DNA of 64,000 bases from positions 1 through 64,000 of the forward strand of contig NZ_PYXZ01000008.1 of NCBI RefSeq assembly GCF_003057875.1. Direction: 5' to 3'. Numbering within the stretch: position 1 is the stretch's first letter; each line of letters begins with the position of its first letter. Positions 15,902 through 24,696 of the stretch are shown here, piece by piece. Made by a program: the position numbers and the translations under genes. This DNA comes from Nocardioides currus. Lineage in GTDB: Bacteria > Actinomycetota > Actinomycetes > Propionibacteriales > Nocardioidaceae. A model generated the notes under the pieces. That model was not told the DNA's origin. It made no database searches and worked only from the letters and a program-made list of their open reading frames with translations.

Positions 15902-17239
15902 TCAGCTCCCCAGGTTGCGCAGCAGCAGGGCCTCGGCGAGCACGACCTTCTCGAACTCCGCGAGGTGCAGTCCCTCGTTGGCGCCGTGGGCGCGGGTGTC
16001 GGGGTCCTCGACCCCGGTGACCAGCACGCTGGCCTGCGGGAACGCCTCGAGGAACTCGGCGATGAAGGGGATGGAGCCGCCGACGCCCATGTCGACGGGC
16101 GCGGTGCCGTCCCAGGCCTCGGCGAAGGCGGCCCGCGCGGCGTCGTACGCCGGGCCGGTCGCGTCGATCTGGGTGGCCTCGCCGGTGTCGACCACCACGG
16201 TGGAGAGGGTCGCGCCCCAGGCAACGTGCTTCTCGAGGTGGGCCTGGAGTCGCTCGACGGCGTTGGCGGTGGTGTCGCCGGGCGCGACGCGGAGGCTGAA
16301 GCGGGCCCGGGCCGCGGGCGTGAGGGTGTTGGAGGCGCCGTCGACCTTGGGGGCGTCGAAGCCGGTGATGCTGAGCGCGGGCTTGGTCCACAGGCGCTCG
16401 ACCGCCGAGCCGGAGCCGATCCACTCGATGCCCTCGGCCGCGCCGGACTCGGCCCGCAGCCGCTCCTCGGGATAGACCACGTCGGCGGCCGGACCGGCGT
16501 GCAGGCCCTCGATGACCAGGTTGCCGGCGTCGTCCCAGCAGGAGGCGATGAGGCGGCTCAGCGTCATGATGGCGTCGGGCGCGAGGCCGCCCCACATGCC
16601 GGAGTGGACGGCGTGGGTGAGGGTGCGGACCTCGACGTCCATGCGCACGAGGCCGCGCAAGCTGGTCGTGAGGGCGGGCTCGCCGATGTCCCAGTTGCCG
16701 GAGTCGGCGATCACGATGACGTCGGCCGCGAGGCGTTCCTTGTGGGCGTTGAGCAGGTCGACGAGGGTGTCGGAGCCGACCTCCTCCTCCCCCTCGATGA
16801 ACATGACGAGGTTGACGGGCAGCTCGTCGCCGAAGATGCGGACGGCGCCGAGGTGGGCGGCGATGCCGGCCTTGTCGTCGGCGGCCCCGCGGCCGTAGAG
16901 CCGGTCGCCGCGCTCGGTGGGCTCGAAGGGCGCGGAGTCCCAGTCGGCGTGGTCGTTCTCGGGCTGCACGTCGTGGTGGGCGTAGAGGAGGACGGTGGGT
17001 GCACCGTCGGGCCCGGCCTTCTTCGCGATGACCGCGGGCGGGGCGCCGTCGAAGGCGCGGACGATCTCGGCGTCGAAGCCCTCGGCGGCGAAGAGGTCGC
17101 GGGTCTTCTCGGCGCTCTTCTCGACCTCGCCTGCGCGGGCGGGGTCGGCGCTGACCGACTCGATGCGGACCAGGTCCTCGAGGTCCCGGCGGACCCCGGG
17201 CAGGACTTCGGCGAGGCGGGCGCGGATGTCGATCGTCAT
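15902..17239 (-). CDS. M20/M25/M40 family metallo-dipeptidase
   Basis: The 445-aa cytoplasmic peptidase has a di-zinc site shown by LYAHHDVQP, GRGAADDKAG (bridging Asp), FIEGEEEVGS (catalytic Glu pair) and a late NEGLHLAEF with the last His ligand. The inserted dimerisation lid is present in the middle (RVAPGDTTANAVERL). ATG 17239 follows TAGGGT by seven bases, so the message is probably leaderless, and that TAG is the stop codon of the upstream M81 gene. It likely trims dipeptides for amino-acid recycling. Confidence 0.9.
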   Translation of the reverse strand: MTIDIRARLAEVLPGVRRDLEDLVRIESVSADPARAGEVEKSAEKTRDLFAAEGFDAEIVRAFDGAPPAVIAKKAGPDGAPTVLLYAHHDVQPENDHADWDSAPFEPTERGDRLYGRGAADDKAGIAAHLGAVRIFGDELPVNLVMFIEGEEEVGSDTLVDLLNAHKERLAADVIVIADSGNWDIGEPALTTSLRGLVRMDVEVRTLTHAVHSGMWGGLAPDAIMTLSRLIASCWDDAGNLVIEGLHAGPAADVVYPEERLRAESGAAEGIEWIGSGSAVERLWTKPALSITGFDAPKVDGASNTLTPAARARFSLRVAPGDTTANAVERLQAHLEKHVAWGATLSTVVVDTGEATQIDATGPAYDAARAAFAEAWDGTAPVDMGVGGSIPFIAEFLEAFPQASVLVTGVEDPDTRAHGANEGLHLAEFEKVVLAEALLLRNLGS

Positions 17240-17246
17240 GCCGAGC

Positions 17247-17252
17247 ACCCTA
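17247..17252 (-). promoter_or_regulatory. -10-like hexamer for leaderless M20 peptidase, overlapping the M81 stop codon
   Basis: TAGGGT ends 7 nt before ATG 17239. Its first three bases are the TAG stop of the upstream gene (17252-17250). Confidence 0.5.
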
Positions 17253-18776
17253 GCCAAGGGCGTCCGGCGCCCTCGCGCCGCCGGTGTCCCCGGCGAGCAG
17301 GACCGCTCGTCCGGGGATGTCGACGGCGTCGACGTCGGCATCCAGCGGGAACATCGGGCGCTGGATGCGCCGGTGGCCCAGCCGGGCGAGGTCCTGGTCG
17401 ACGCCGCCGGGCGTCAGCGCCATCCGCCAGCCGGCGGCCATCTCGAACAGCTCGGGCTCGAGGTAGCCGATCTTCACCACCACCAGGTCCGCCCTGCGCG
17501 CGTCGAGCCCGAGGCGGGTGAAGTCGGACTCCAGGTGGTAGGGACGGCGTACGGCGCTGACGACCACGTCCACCGACTCCGTCGCGACCACGACCTCGAG
17601 GTTGTCCTCGCTCCGCTCGACCGCGGTCACGGTCCCCGTCACCCGGACCGGCGGCGCCGGCCGGTCGTCGACCCGGGCGCCGACGACGAGGTCGACGGTG
17701 CCACCGACCCCGGTCCGCGCGCCCTCCTGCGCCGCCGAGGCGTCCGGGATCGAGGCGTAGATCGCCCGCAGGCCGCTGTCGCGCAGCGCCCGGCTCTCCA
17801 GCAGTCGGGCCAGCGTCCACGTGACGTCCCCCGCCCCGCCGGCGGTCGGGTTGTCGCCGGAGTCGGAGACGAAGAACGGCCGGGCGGTGCTGGCCAGGGC
17901 CTCGGCGAGGACGTCGTCGAGCTGGCCGACGGGGGCCGCGAACCCGAACTCCTCCCGGGCCTCCCAGAGCTCGGAGGCCAGGGCCACGGCCTGCTCGAGC
18001 ACCAGGTCGGCGTCGTCGCCGGTCACCATCACCACGGCCATGTTGCGGGGCTCGTCGGCCCACGGGTAGCCGATCCAGATGCCGGCGTCGAGCACCCCGT
18101 CGAGCGCCTCGATCCCGGGGACGCGCGCGTAGAGGCGTGCCGCAGGCTCCTGCCGCGTGCTGGTCATCTCGCCGGGCAGCAGGATCGGGACCGGCACCCA
18201 CGCCTTGGCCGGACGACGACGCCCGACCGGCAGCGCCAGCCGGTCGACCAGGTTGGCCGCGGCGCGCTCCTTGGTCTCCTGCCAGTCGACGTGGGGGGCG
18301 GTCCGGTAGGTCGTGAGGAGGTCGAGGGTCTCGGCCAGGGTGCGCGAGACGTTGCCGTGCAGGTCCATGCCGGTGCTCAGGAGCGTGTCCGGACCCACCA
18401 CGCGGCGTACGGCGAGGGCCAGGTCGCCCTCCATGTCGTCCATGCCGACCACGGCGGCCGCGCCGTGCAGGTCGAGCAGGACGCCGTCGAGCGGTCGCTC
18501 GGCGTGGGCGCGGGCGAGGCCGCCGAGGATCTCCGCCTTCAGGGCGTCGTAGTCGTGCGCGGGGATCGGTCCGCCGGCGATCGACCGTGCCTGGAGGATG
18601 CCGATCCACTCGGCCCGGTGGGCCAGCGAGCCGCCCGGTCGCCAGAACTCCCACGCGGCGAGCACGTCCTCACCCCAGCGTGGGGCGAGCATCTCCGCGG
18701 TGGTCAGCGCGGGCGAGAAGGTCGAGGCCTCGAGGCTGATGCCACACACCGCGATCCGAGGCAGGCTGTCCGGCAT
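17250..18776 (-). CDS. M81 family metallopeptidase (MlrC-like)
   Basis: The 508-aa protein resembles MlrC, first known from microcystin degradation but widespread with unknown natural substrates. It begins RIAVCGISLEASTFSP and has the zinc-site segments LLDLHGAAAV and GMDLHGNVS, TYRTAPHVDW, and FVSDSGDNPTAGGAGD. ATG 18776 was chosen because GAGG lies about nine bases upstream and the conserved start follows. Its ATG and that of divergent cutC share one CATG palindrome. It is followed by the M20 peptidase gene. Confidence 0.85.
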   Translation of the reverse strand: MPDSLPRIAVCGISLEASTFSPALTTAEMLAPRWGEDVLAAWEFWRPGGSLAHRAEWIGILQARSIAGGPIPAHDYDALKAEILGGLARAHAERPLDGVLLDLHGAAAVVGMDDMEGDLALAVRRVVGPDTLLSTGMDLHGNVSRTLAETLDLLTTYRTAPHVDWQETKERAAANLVDRLALPVGRRRPAKAWVPVPILLPGEMTSTRQEPAARLYARVPGIEALDGVLDAGIWIGYPWADEPRNMAVVMVTGDDADLVLEQAVALASELWEAREEFGFAAPVGQLDDVLAEALASTARPFFVSDSGDNPTAGGAGDVTWTLARLLESRALRDSGLRAIYASIPDASAAQEGARTGVGGTVDLVVGARVDDRPAPPVRVTGTVTAVERSEDNLEVVVATESVDVVVSAVRRPYHLESDFTRLGLDARRADLVVVKIGYLEPELFEMAAGWRMALTPGGVDQDLARLGHRRIQRPMFPLDADVDAVDIPGRAVLLAGDTGGARAPDALG

Positions 18777-19560
18777 GCCCCCCATCCTCGTGGAGATCTG
18801 TGTCGACGACGTCGGCGGTGCCGCGGCGGCCCGTCGTGGTGGTGCCGACCGGGTGGAGCTGTGCGCGTCGCTCTCCGAGGGCGGCACCACGCCCACCGTC
18901 GGCTTCGTGCGCCACGCCGCCGCCGAGGCCGGGCCGATGGGGCTGCAGGTGCTGGTGCGACCTCGCGGCGGTTACTTCGTGCCCACCGGGGCCGAGGTGG
19001 ACGTGATGCTCGACGACATCGCCGCGACCCGCTCGGCGCTGCGCGACGACGCCCGGCTCGGCTTCACGCTGGGCGCCCTGACGCCGTCGGGCGACCTCGA
19101 CGAGGCGGTGCTGGCACGGCTGGTCGCGGCGTGCGGTCCACGGCCGGTGGTGTTCCACAAGGCCTTCGACACCGCGCTCGCGGCCGGCCACGACCCGCAG
19201 CGCCTGCTCGATCGACTCGTGGACCTCGGGATCGACGGCGTCCTCACCGCCGGGGGCGACGGCCCGGCGGTGGACCACCTCGACGCCTTGTCGCGGCTGG
19301 TGCGGGGCGCGGGCCAACGCCTGCGCGTCGTCGTGGCCGGTGGTGTGCGGCCCGCCAACGTCGCGGCGGTCCTGTCGTCCACCGGCTGCCGCGAGGTCCA
19401 CCTGCGGGCGCCGGCGGAGGCAGCGTCGGCGAGCACAGTCGGGTCGGCGGCCTACGACGCCGGGTCCCGCACGGTGACGAGCGAGCAGGTCGTGGCCGAC
19501 GTGGTCGCGGCCGTGGGCGGTCAGGCCCAGGCGTCGGGGCGGAGCTCCAGCGTGCAGTGA
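18775..19560 (+). CDS. cutC: CutC family protein (copper homeostasis)
   Basis: The 261-aa TIM-barrel protein of the CutC family begins with the conserved PILVEICVDDVGGA and has GADRVELCASLSEGGTTPT, VLVRPRGGYFV, FHKAFDT and DGVLTAGG motifs. The role in copper tolerance is inferred in E. coli, and the biochemical function is unsettled. The start ATG at 18775 overlaps the divergent M81 start at the same CATG, and a GAGGCAGG stretch about 10 nt upstream may serve as ribosome site. The last 40 nt overlap the convergent GNAT gene. Confidence 0.9.
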   Translation: MPPILVEICVDDVGGAAAARRGGADRVELCASLSEGGTTPTVGFVRHAAAEAGPMGLQVLVRPRGGYFVPTGAEVDVMLDDIAATRSALRDDARLGFTLGALTPSGDLDEAVLARLVAACGPRPVVFHKAFDTALAAGHDPQRLLDRLVDLGIDGVLTAGGDGPAVDHLDALSRLVRGAGQRLRVVVAGGVRPANVAAVLSSTGCREVHLRAPAEAASASTVGSAAYDAGSRTVTSEQVVADVVAAVGGQAQASGRSSSVQ

Positions 19561-20321
19561 CGCTCGGCGTCGGTGAAGCCGAGGCTGCGGTAGATCCGGA
19601 TCGCGTCGCCGTCGGTGTCGGCGGCGATCACCAGGGTCTCGAGCCCGTACGTCGCCAGCGCGTGCGCCCCGGCGGCGTGCACGACCGCCGCAGCCAGCCC
19701 CTGGCGGCGGTGGTCGGGGTGGGTCTCGACGCTCTGGTAGCGCGCGAGCCCGGCGTGGGTGACGAAGATCCCTGCGGTGCTGACGAGGGTGTCGTCGACA
19801 AAGGCCCCGAAGCGCTGGCCGACGCCCTGGGCGACGAGTGCGCGCTCCTGCTCGTTCTTGCGACGGGCGTACGTCATGAACGTGTCCTCGTCCGTCTGGG
19901 ACCAGAGGTGGCGGCTGAGCACGGCACGCCCCTCCCAGTCGTCGTCGCTCTCGAGCGCCCGGATGACGACGCCCTCGGCGACGGGTCGCGGCTCGACGAG
20001 CTCGCCGGTCGTGAGCACGGTGCCGCAGTCGACCTCCATGCCGGCGTCGACGAAGCCCTGGAGCAGGTCGGTCTGGTCGTCGGTGCCGTCGATCCCGATG
20101 CTGACGTGCTCGGCTTGCGGGAACTCGGTGCGGAACGCGCCGATCACCTCGCGCTCGCCACCGGGGACCGGGCGCTGCCGGAGGAGCAGGAAGTTGCCCC
20201 AGAAGTAGGTGGGGTTGGCCGGGGTGCGGATCACGAGGTGGGTGCCGCGGTCCTCGATCTCGCTGCCCGTCATCTCGAGCAGGCGCAGGTCGGTGCGGAA
20301 GCCGAGGGAGCGGATGTCCAT
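19521..20321 (-). CDS. GNAT family N-acetyltransferase
   Basis: The 266-aa protein has a C-terminal GNAT domain: acetyl-CoA loop HPDHRRQGLAAAVVHAA, then ETLVIAADTDGDAIRIYRSLGF, the usual beta-5 and alpha-5 ending. The N-terminal half (about 1-120) resembles another, degenerate GNAT fold. Its ATG (20321) overlaps the stop of the upstream sterol-carrier-like gene in TGATG, which indicates coupling. The 3' end overlaps cutC by 40 nt on the other strand. Substrate unknown. Confidence 0.85.
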   Translation of the reverse strand: MDIRSLGFRTDLRLLEMTGSEIEDRGTHLVIRTPANPTYFWGNFLLLRQRPVPGGEREVIGAFRTEFPQAEHVSIGIDGTDDQTDLLQGFVDAGMEVDCGTVLTTGELVEPRPVAEGVVIRALESDDDWEGRAVLSRHLWSQTDEDTFMTYARRKNEQERALVAQGVGQRFGAFVDDTLVSTAGIFVTHAGLARYQSVETHPDHRRQGLAAAVVHAAGAHALATYGLETLVIAADTDGDAIRIYRSLGFTDAERHCTLELRPDAWA

Positions 20322-20707
20322 CACGGGTGGTCCTCCGTGTCGATGCCAGGGTCGATGCCAGGGTCGGTGAGGGGCAGGTAGGTCGTCAGGTCGGTGCGCT
20401 CGCCGCTGGCGACGACCCGCCCGGTCCCGATGGCCGTGGTCCAGTCGATCTCGCCGGTGGCCAGCGCGATCCACGTCGCGGCGTCGGTCTCCACGACCGC
20501 CGGCGGGGTCCCGCGGGTGTGGCGCACACCGGGGATGACCTGCGCCGCGGCGTACGGCGGGACGCGGACCTCGACGGAGTTGCCGGGCGCCCGGTCGGCG
20601 AGGACGGCCAGGAAGTGCTTGGTCAGCAGCTTGTCGTCGGCGGGCGTGCGCCGCTCCAGCGCGTCGGCGACCGCGATCGGGTCGGCAGGGCGGAGTCGGA
20701 CGGGCAC
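20321..20707 (-). CDS. Sterol-carrier-family (SCP2-like) small protein
   Basis: The 128-aa protein resembles the actinobacterial sterol carrier family proteins that often sit near purine genes (TDAATWIALATGEIDWTTAIGTGRV is typical of the C-terminal strand-helix). It may bind a lipid-like ligand, and function is unproven. GTG 20707 lies six bases after TAGGGT, a leaderless arrangement. The 3' end contains two short tandem copies of Asp-Pro-Gly-Ile. It is coupled to the GNAT gene downstream and divergent from the membrane protein at 20731. Confidence 0.75.
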   Translation of the reverse strand: MPVRLRPADPIAVADALERRTPADDKLLTKHFLAVLADRAPGNSVEVRVPPYAAAQVIPGVRHTRGTPPAVVETDAATWIALATGEIDWTTAIGTGRVVASGERTDLTTYLPLTDPGIDPGIDTEDHP

Positions 20708-20713
20708 GGCTGC

Positions 20714-20723
20714 ACCCTAGTCT
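20714..20723. promoter_or_regulatory. Overlapping divergent -10 hexamers
   Basis: The 23-bp gap contains TAGGGT on the minus strand (20719-20714), 6 nt before GTG 20707, and TAGTCT on the plus strand (20718-20723), 7 nt before ATG 20731. They share the TA step of the central CTAG. Confidence 0.5.
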
Positions 20724-20730
20724 GACCGGC

Positions 20731-21435
20731 ATGAGGGACGACCCGTCGCTGGAGCGCCTGTCGGCGAGCGCCGTGCGGGCGACGGTCGAGACCCTCAGCA
20801 CCCGGATCGCGACCCGCTTCCCCACCCGCGGTCTGACCCGGGTGGCGGTCGAGCTCACGCGGCTGGCCGAGGACGTGTCGTCCGGGGCGGCGTCGAGCCG
20901 CGCCCGGCTGCGGTGGGTGCGGCTCGCCTCGCGGATCGGGGTCGGGCTGGTCGTGCTCGCGACCGTGGCGGCGCTGGTGCTGGCGATGCAGGACGCCGGC
21001 CGCGTGGACTCGTCGGTCGACTGGCTGCCGCTGATCGAGAGCGCGATCAACGACCTGGTCTTCGTCGCGATCGCGGTCTTCTTCCTGCACGCCCTGCCCA
21101 ACCGGATCGAGCGCGGGCAGCTGCTCGGCCTCCTGCACCGGCTGCGCTCGCTCGCCCACATCGTCGACATGCACCAGCTGACCAAGGACCCCGAGCGGCT
21201 CCGCGACGACTTCGTGACGACGTCGGCGTCCCCGGACCTCGACCTCGACCGCTCCGGCATGGAGCACTACCTCGACTACTGCTCCGAGCTCCTCAGCCTG
21301 ATCGGCAAGGTCGCCGCACTGTGCGCCGAGGAGTCACGCGACCCGCTGGTGCTCGACACGGTGAGCACGATCGAGACGCTGACCACCGGGATGTCGCGCA
21401 AGATCTGGCAGAAGATCAGCCTGCTGCCGGACTGA
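20731..21435 (+). CDS. Two-TM membrane protein of unknown function
   Basis: This 234-aa protein was not assigned to a family. The N-terminal 65 residues are a basic cytoplasmic helix region. A first membrane segment lies at about 69-88 (IGVGLVVLATVAALVLAMQ), a second at about 105-125 (INDLVFVAIAVFFLHALP), and the rest is a soluble helical tail with LLHRLRSLAHIVDMHQL and a Cys pair. The start is seven bases after TAGTCT, so the message is probably leaderless. Its 3' end overlaps the convergent hydrolase gene by 20 nt. Confidence 0.75.
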   Translation: MRDDPSLERLSASAVRATVETLSTRIATRFPTRGLTRVAVELTRLAEDVSSGAASSRARLRWVRLASRIGVGLVVLATVAALVLAMQDAGRVDSSVDWLPLIESAINDLVFVAIAVFFLHALPNRIERGQLLGLLHRLRSLAHIVDMHQLTKDPERLRDDFVTTSASPDLDLDRSGMEHYLDYCSELLSLIGKVAALCAEESRDPLVLDTVSTIETLTTGMSRKIWQKISLLPD

Positions 21436-22264
21436 CCCCGTCGAGGATGCCGAGGATCGTCCGCCAGGCGTCGGTGCTGGTGTCGATCAGCTCGAAGTGG
21501 CCGCCGGTGACCTCGACGAGCCGCGCGTCCGCGCCGGCGTCGGTGGCCGCGGCGACGTACGCCTCGGACTGGCTGATCGGGACGCTCGTGTCGTCGGGTG
21601 CGTGCAGGCACCAGGCCGGGACGTCGAGCGGCACGTGGCGGATCGGGTCGGCGAGGTCGTAGGACGGGTCGTCGGGTCCGGCACCCATGAGGGCGGCGAC
21701 CGCGCCGTCGCCGAGGTTCTCCTCGTACGCCGTCGTCAGGTCGACGACGCCGGCCTGCGACAGCACGTGGGTGATCGCGACGCCCTCGGACCACTCATCG
21801 AAGCGAAGCCGGGCGGCGGCCCAGGTCGCGAGGTGGCCGCCGGCGGAGTGCCCGAGGGTGACGACAGGGCCGTCGCCCTCGACCAGGTTGATGGCCGCGT
21901 GCACGTCGTCGAACGTGCTCGGGAAGCCGCCGCCGTTGCCGACGCGGCGGTACTCCACGTTGAGCGCCGTCCAGCCGCGCGACGCGAGGTCCGCGGCAAG
22001 GGGTGCGCCGAGGTCGGCGGCGTACGCCGAGCGCCAGAACCCGCCGTGGACGACCACGACCGTGCCGCGGCTCGTCCCGACCGGGTCGTAGCGGTCGACC
22101 CACTGGGACTCGTCGTCGCCGTAGGTGATGCGGGTCGGCCCATCCTGCTGGTCGTCGCGTGTCACGGGTGCGTCTCCGTTCGTGTCGTCACTGCTGGTGC
22201 AGGCCGCCGCGAGCGGGAGGAGTCCGGCGGCGGCGAGGGCCGTACGTCGCGTCAGGCCGGCCAT
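21416..22264 (-). CDS. Alpha/beta-hydrolase lipoprotein
   Basis: The 282-aa protein begins with a short signal containing LTRRTALAAAG and a lipobox ending LAAAC (Cys22), so it is an exported lipoprotein, possibly by Tat. The hydrolase fold shows HGGFW (oxyanion loop), nucleophile GHSAGGH, the acid in HAPDDTSVP and the catalytic His in GGHFE. This resembles the arylformamidase/carboxylesterase group with an HGG motif. It lies 12 nt downstream of purL in the same direction and is likely cotranscribed by readthrough. Substrate unknown. Confidence 0.85.
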   Translation of the reverse strand: MAGLTRRTALAAAGLLPLAAACTSSDDTNGDAPVTRDDQQDGPTRITYGDDESQWVDRYDPVGTSRGTVVVVHGGFWRSAYAADLGAPLAADLASRGWTALNVEYRRVGNGGGFPSTFDDVHAAINLVEGDGPVVTLGHSAGGHLATWAAARLRFDEWSEGVAITHVLSQAGVVDLTTAYEENLGDGAVAALMGAGPDDPSYDLADPIRHVPLDVPAWCLHAPDDTSVPISQSEAYVAAATDAGADARLVEVTGGHFELIDTSTDAWRTILGILDGVSPAAG

Positions 22265-22276
22265 CCGTGGCCCCGC

Positions 22277-24568
22277 TCAGCCGAGCGCTGCGGGGAGGGT
22301 GGCGCTCCAGGCGGTCTTCGCCTCGGCGACTCCGACCTCGAACGAGCCCTCGACGGAGATGACCTCGCCACCGGTCCGGCCGATCGGGGTCAGCGGAACG
22401 CCGTGCCGGTGGGCCAGCTCGACGAGCCGGTCGGCATCGTCGTCGGCCACGGTCACGAGGGCGCGCGCCACGGATTCCGAGAAGAGGGCCACGAAGGCGT
22501 CGCCGCCGGCCACGTCGGCCACCGAGACCGAGACGCCGATGCCGTGGCGGAAGGTGGACTCAGCGAGCGCCTGGGCCAGGCCGCCGTCGGACAGGTCGTG
22601 GGCGCTGGTGACCACCGAGTCGCGTGACGCGTCGGCGAGCAGCTCGGCGAGCGCGCGCTCGGCCGCGAGGTCGACGGTCGGCGGCAGTCCGCCGAGGTGC
22701 GAGTGCACGACGTGGGCCCACTCCGAGCCAGACAGCTCGTCGCGGGTCTCGCCCAGCAGGAACACCCGCTCGGCCTCGGCCACGAAGCCGGTCGGGGTGC
22801 GACGGGTGACGTCGTCGATGACCCCGAGCACGGCCACGACGGGGGTGGGCAGGATCGCGGTCTCGCCGGTCTGGTTGTAGAGGCTGACGTTGCCGCCGGT
22901 GACGGGGATGCCGAGCTCGACGCAGGCGTCCTTGAGCCCGCGGCAGGCCTCGGCGAACTGCCACATGACGTCGGGGTCCTCCGGCGATCCGAAGTTGAGG
23001 CAGTCGGAGATCGCGAGCGGCCGGGCGCCACCCGTGGCGACGTTGCGGTAGGACTCCGCGAGCGCGAGCTGGGCGCCGGCATAGGGGTCGAGCTTGGCGA
23101 AGCGGCCGTTGCAGTCGGTGGCCACCGAGACGCCGAGGTTGGTCTCGTCGTCGACGCGCACCATGCCGCTGTCGTGGGGCTGGGACAGCACGGTGTTGCC
23201 GCGGACGTAGCGGTCGTACTGGTCGGTGATCCACGCCTTGTCGCACAGGTTGGGGCTGGCGACGAGGCGCAGCAGCGTGTCGCGCAGCTCGTCCCCGGTC
23301 GTCGGCCGGGCGAGCGAGTCGGCGCCGTCCGCCTGGAGCGCGTCCTGCCACGACGGGCGGGCGAAGGGCCGCTGGTAGGTGGGTCCGTCGTGGGCGACGC
23401 TGCGTGGGGGGACGTCGACCACGCGCTGACCGTGCCAGTCGATGTGCAGCCGGCCGGTGTCGGTGACCTCGCCGACGACGACGGCCTCGACGTCCCACTT
23501 CGCGCAGATCGCCATGAAGGCGTCGACGTCGCCGGGCTCGACGACCGCCATCATCCGCTCCTGCGACTCCGACATCAAGATCTCCTCGGGCGCCAGCGTC
23601 GAGTCGCGCAGCGGCACCCGGTCGAGCTCGACGTGCATGCCGCCGTCGCCGGCGCTGGCGAGCTCGGAGGTCGCGCACGAGAGACCCGCTCCGCCGAGGT
23701 CCTGGATGCCGGCGACCAGGCCCGCCGCGAAGATCTCGAGGGTGCACTCGATGAGCAGCTTCTCCATGAAGGGATCGCCGACCTGGACGCTGGGCCGCTT
23801 GGCCGGGCCGTCCGCGTCGAAGGTCTCGCTGGCCAGCACGGAGACGCCACCGATGCCGTCGCCACCGGTGCGGGCGCCGTACAGGATGACCTGGTTGCCG
23901 ACGCCGGAGGCCTTGGCGAGGTGGAGGTCCTCGTGGCGCAGCACGCCGACGCAGAGCGCGTTGACGAGCGGGTTGCCGAGGTACGTCTCGTCGAAGACGG
24001 CCTCGCCGCCGATGTTGGGCAGGCCGAGCATGTTGCCGTAGCCGCCGACGCCCGCGACGATCCCCGGCAGCACGCGGTGCGTGTCGGGGGCGTCGAGCGG
24101 GCCGAAGCGGAGCGGGTCCATCACCGCGACGGGACGCGCACCCATGGCGAGGATGTCGCGGACGATGCCGCCGACGCCGGTGGCCGCACCCTGGTAGGGC
24201 TCGACGTAGGACGGGTGGTTGTGGGACTCGACCTTGAAGGTGACCGCGTAGCCCTGCCCGATGTCGATGACGCCGGCGTTCTCGCCGATGCCGGCCAGCA
24301 TCTTGCCGACCGGGGTCTCCTGCGGGATCTCCGAGAACTGCTTCAGGTGGACCTTGGAGCTCTTGTAGGAGCAGTGCTCCGACCACATCACGCTGTACAT
24401 CGCGAGCTCGCTGCTCGTCGGGCGACGCCCGAGGATCTCGCGGATGCGGGCGTACTCGTCGACCTTCAGCCCGAGGTCGGCCCAGGGCTGGTCACGCTCC
24501 GGGTCGCCGGAGGCGACGGCGACGGTGTCGAGGGTGGAGGTGCGGGGCGAGTGATCGGTCTCGGACAC
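22277..24568 (-). CDS. purL: Phosphoribosylformylglycinamidine synthase, large subunit
   Basis: The 763-aa small-type PurL acts with PurQ and PurS to convert FGAR to FGAM with glutamine ammonia and ATP. Family marks include [45 protein letters not shown], and the second half repeat with [15 protein letters not shown] and [13 protein letters not shown] 24568 lies seven bases after TAGATT and lacks a Shine-Dalgarno, so it is probably leaderless. The partners purS and purQ are 2-3 kb away in the same orientation with the DUF1906 gene between. Confidence 0.96.
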   Translation of the reverse strand: MSETDHSPRTSTLDTVAVASGDPERDQPWADLGLKVDEYARIREILGRRPTSSELAMYSVMWSEHCSYKSSKVHLKQFSEIPQETPVGKMLAGIGENAGVIDIGQGYAVTFKVESHNHPSYVEPYQGAATGVGGIVRDILAMGARPVAVMDPLRFGPLDAPDTHRVLPGIVAGVGGYGNMLGLPNIGGEAVFDETYLGNPLVNALCVGVLRHEDLHLAKASGVGNQVILYGARTGGDGIGGVSVLASETFDADGPAKRPSVQVGDPFMEKLLIECTLEIFAAGLVAGIQDLGGAGLSCATSELASAGDGGMHVELDRVPLRDSTLAPEEILMSESQERMMAVVEPGDVDAFMAICAKWDVEAVVVGEVTDTGRLHIDWHGQRVVDVPPRSVAHDGPTYQRPFARPSWQDALQADGADSLARPTTGDELRDTLLRLVASPNLCDKAWITDQYDRYVRGNTVLSQPHDSGMVRVDDETNLGVSVATDCNGRFAKLDPYAGAQLALAESYRNVATGGARPLAISDCLNFGSPEDPDVMWQFAEACRGLKDACVELGIPVTGGNVSLYNQTGETAILPTPVVAVLGVIDDVTRRTPTGFVAEAERVFLLGETRDELSGSEWAHVVHSHLGGLPPTVDLAAERALAELLADASRDSVVTSAHDLSDGGLAQALAESTFRHGIGVSVSVADVAGGDAFVALFSESVARALVTVADDDADRLVELAHRHGVPLTPIGRTGGEVISVEGSFEVGVAEAKTAWSATLPAALG

Positions 24569-24575
24569 GGGCGTC

Positions 24576-24581
24576 AATCTA
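24576..24581 (-). promoter_or_regulatory. -10-like hexamer for leaderless purL
   Basis: TAGATT is followed by GACGCCC and GTG 24568. The same GACGCCC spacer precedes fadD-like 30729 and purD 39235. Confidence 0.5.
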
Positions 24582-24696
24582 CTGGCCCCGGGACGGGCGG
24601 CTGGCCCCGCGTCCGCCGTTCGTGTGACGAATGGGACTGGTGGGACGTAGGGTGACCCTTCGCGACCCGTCTTCCCCGACACCTGGAGTCACGACC

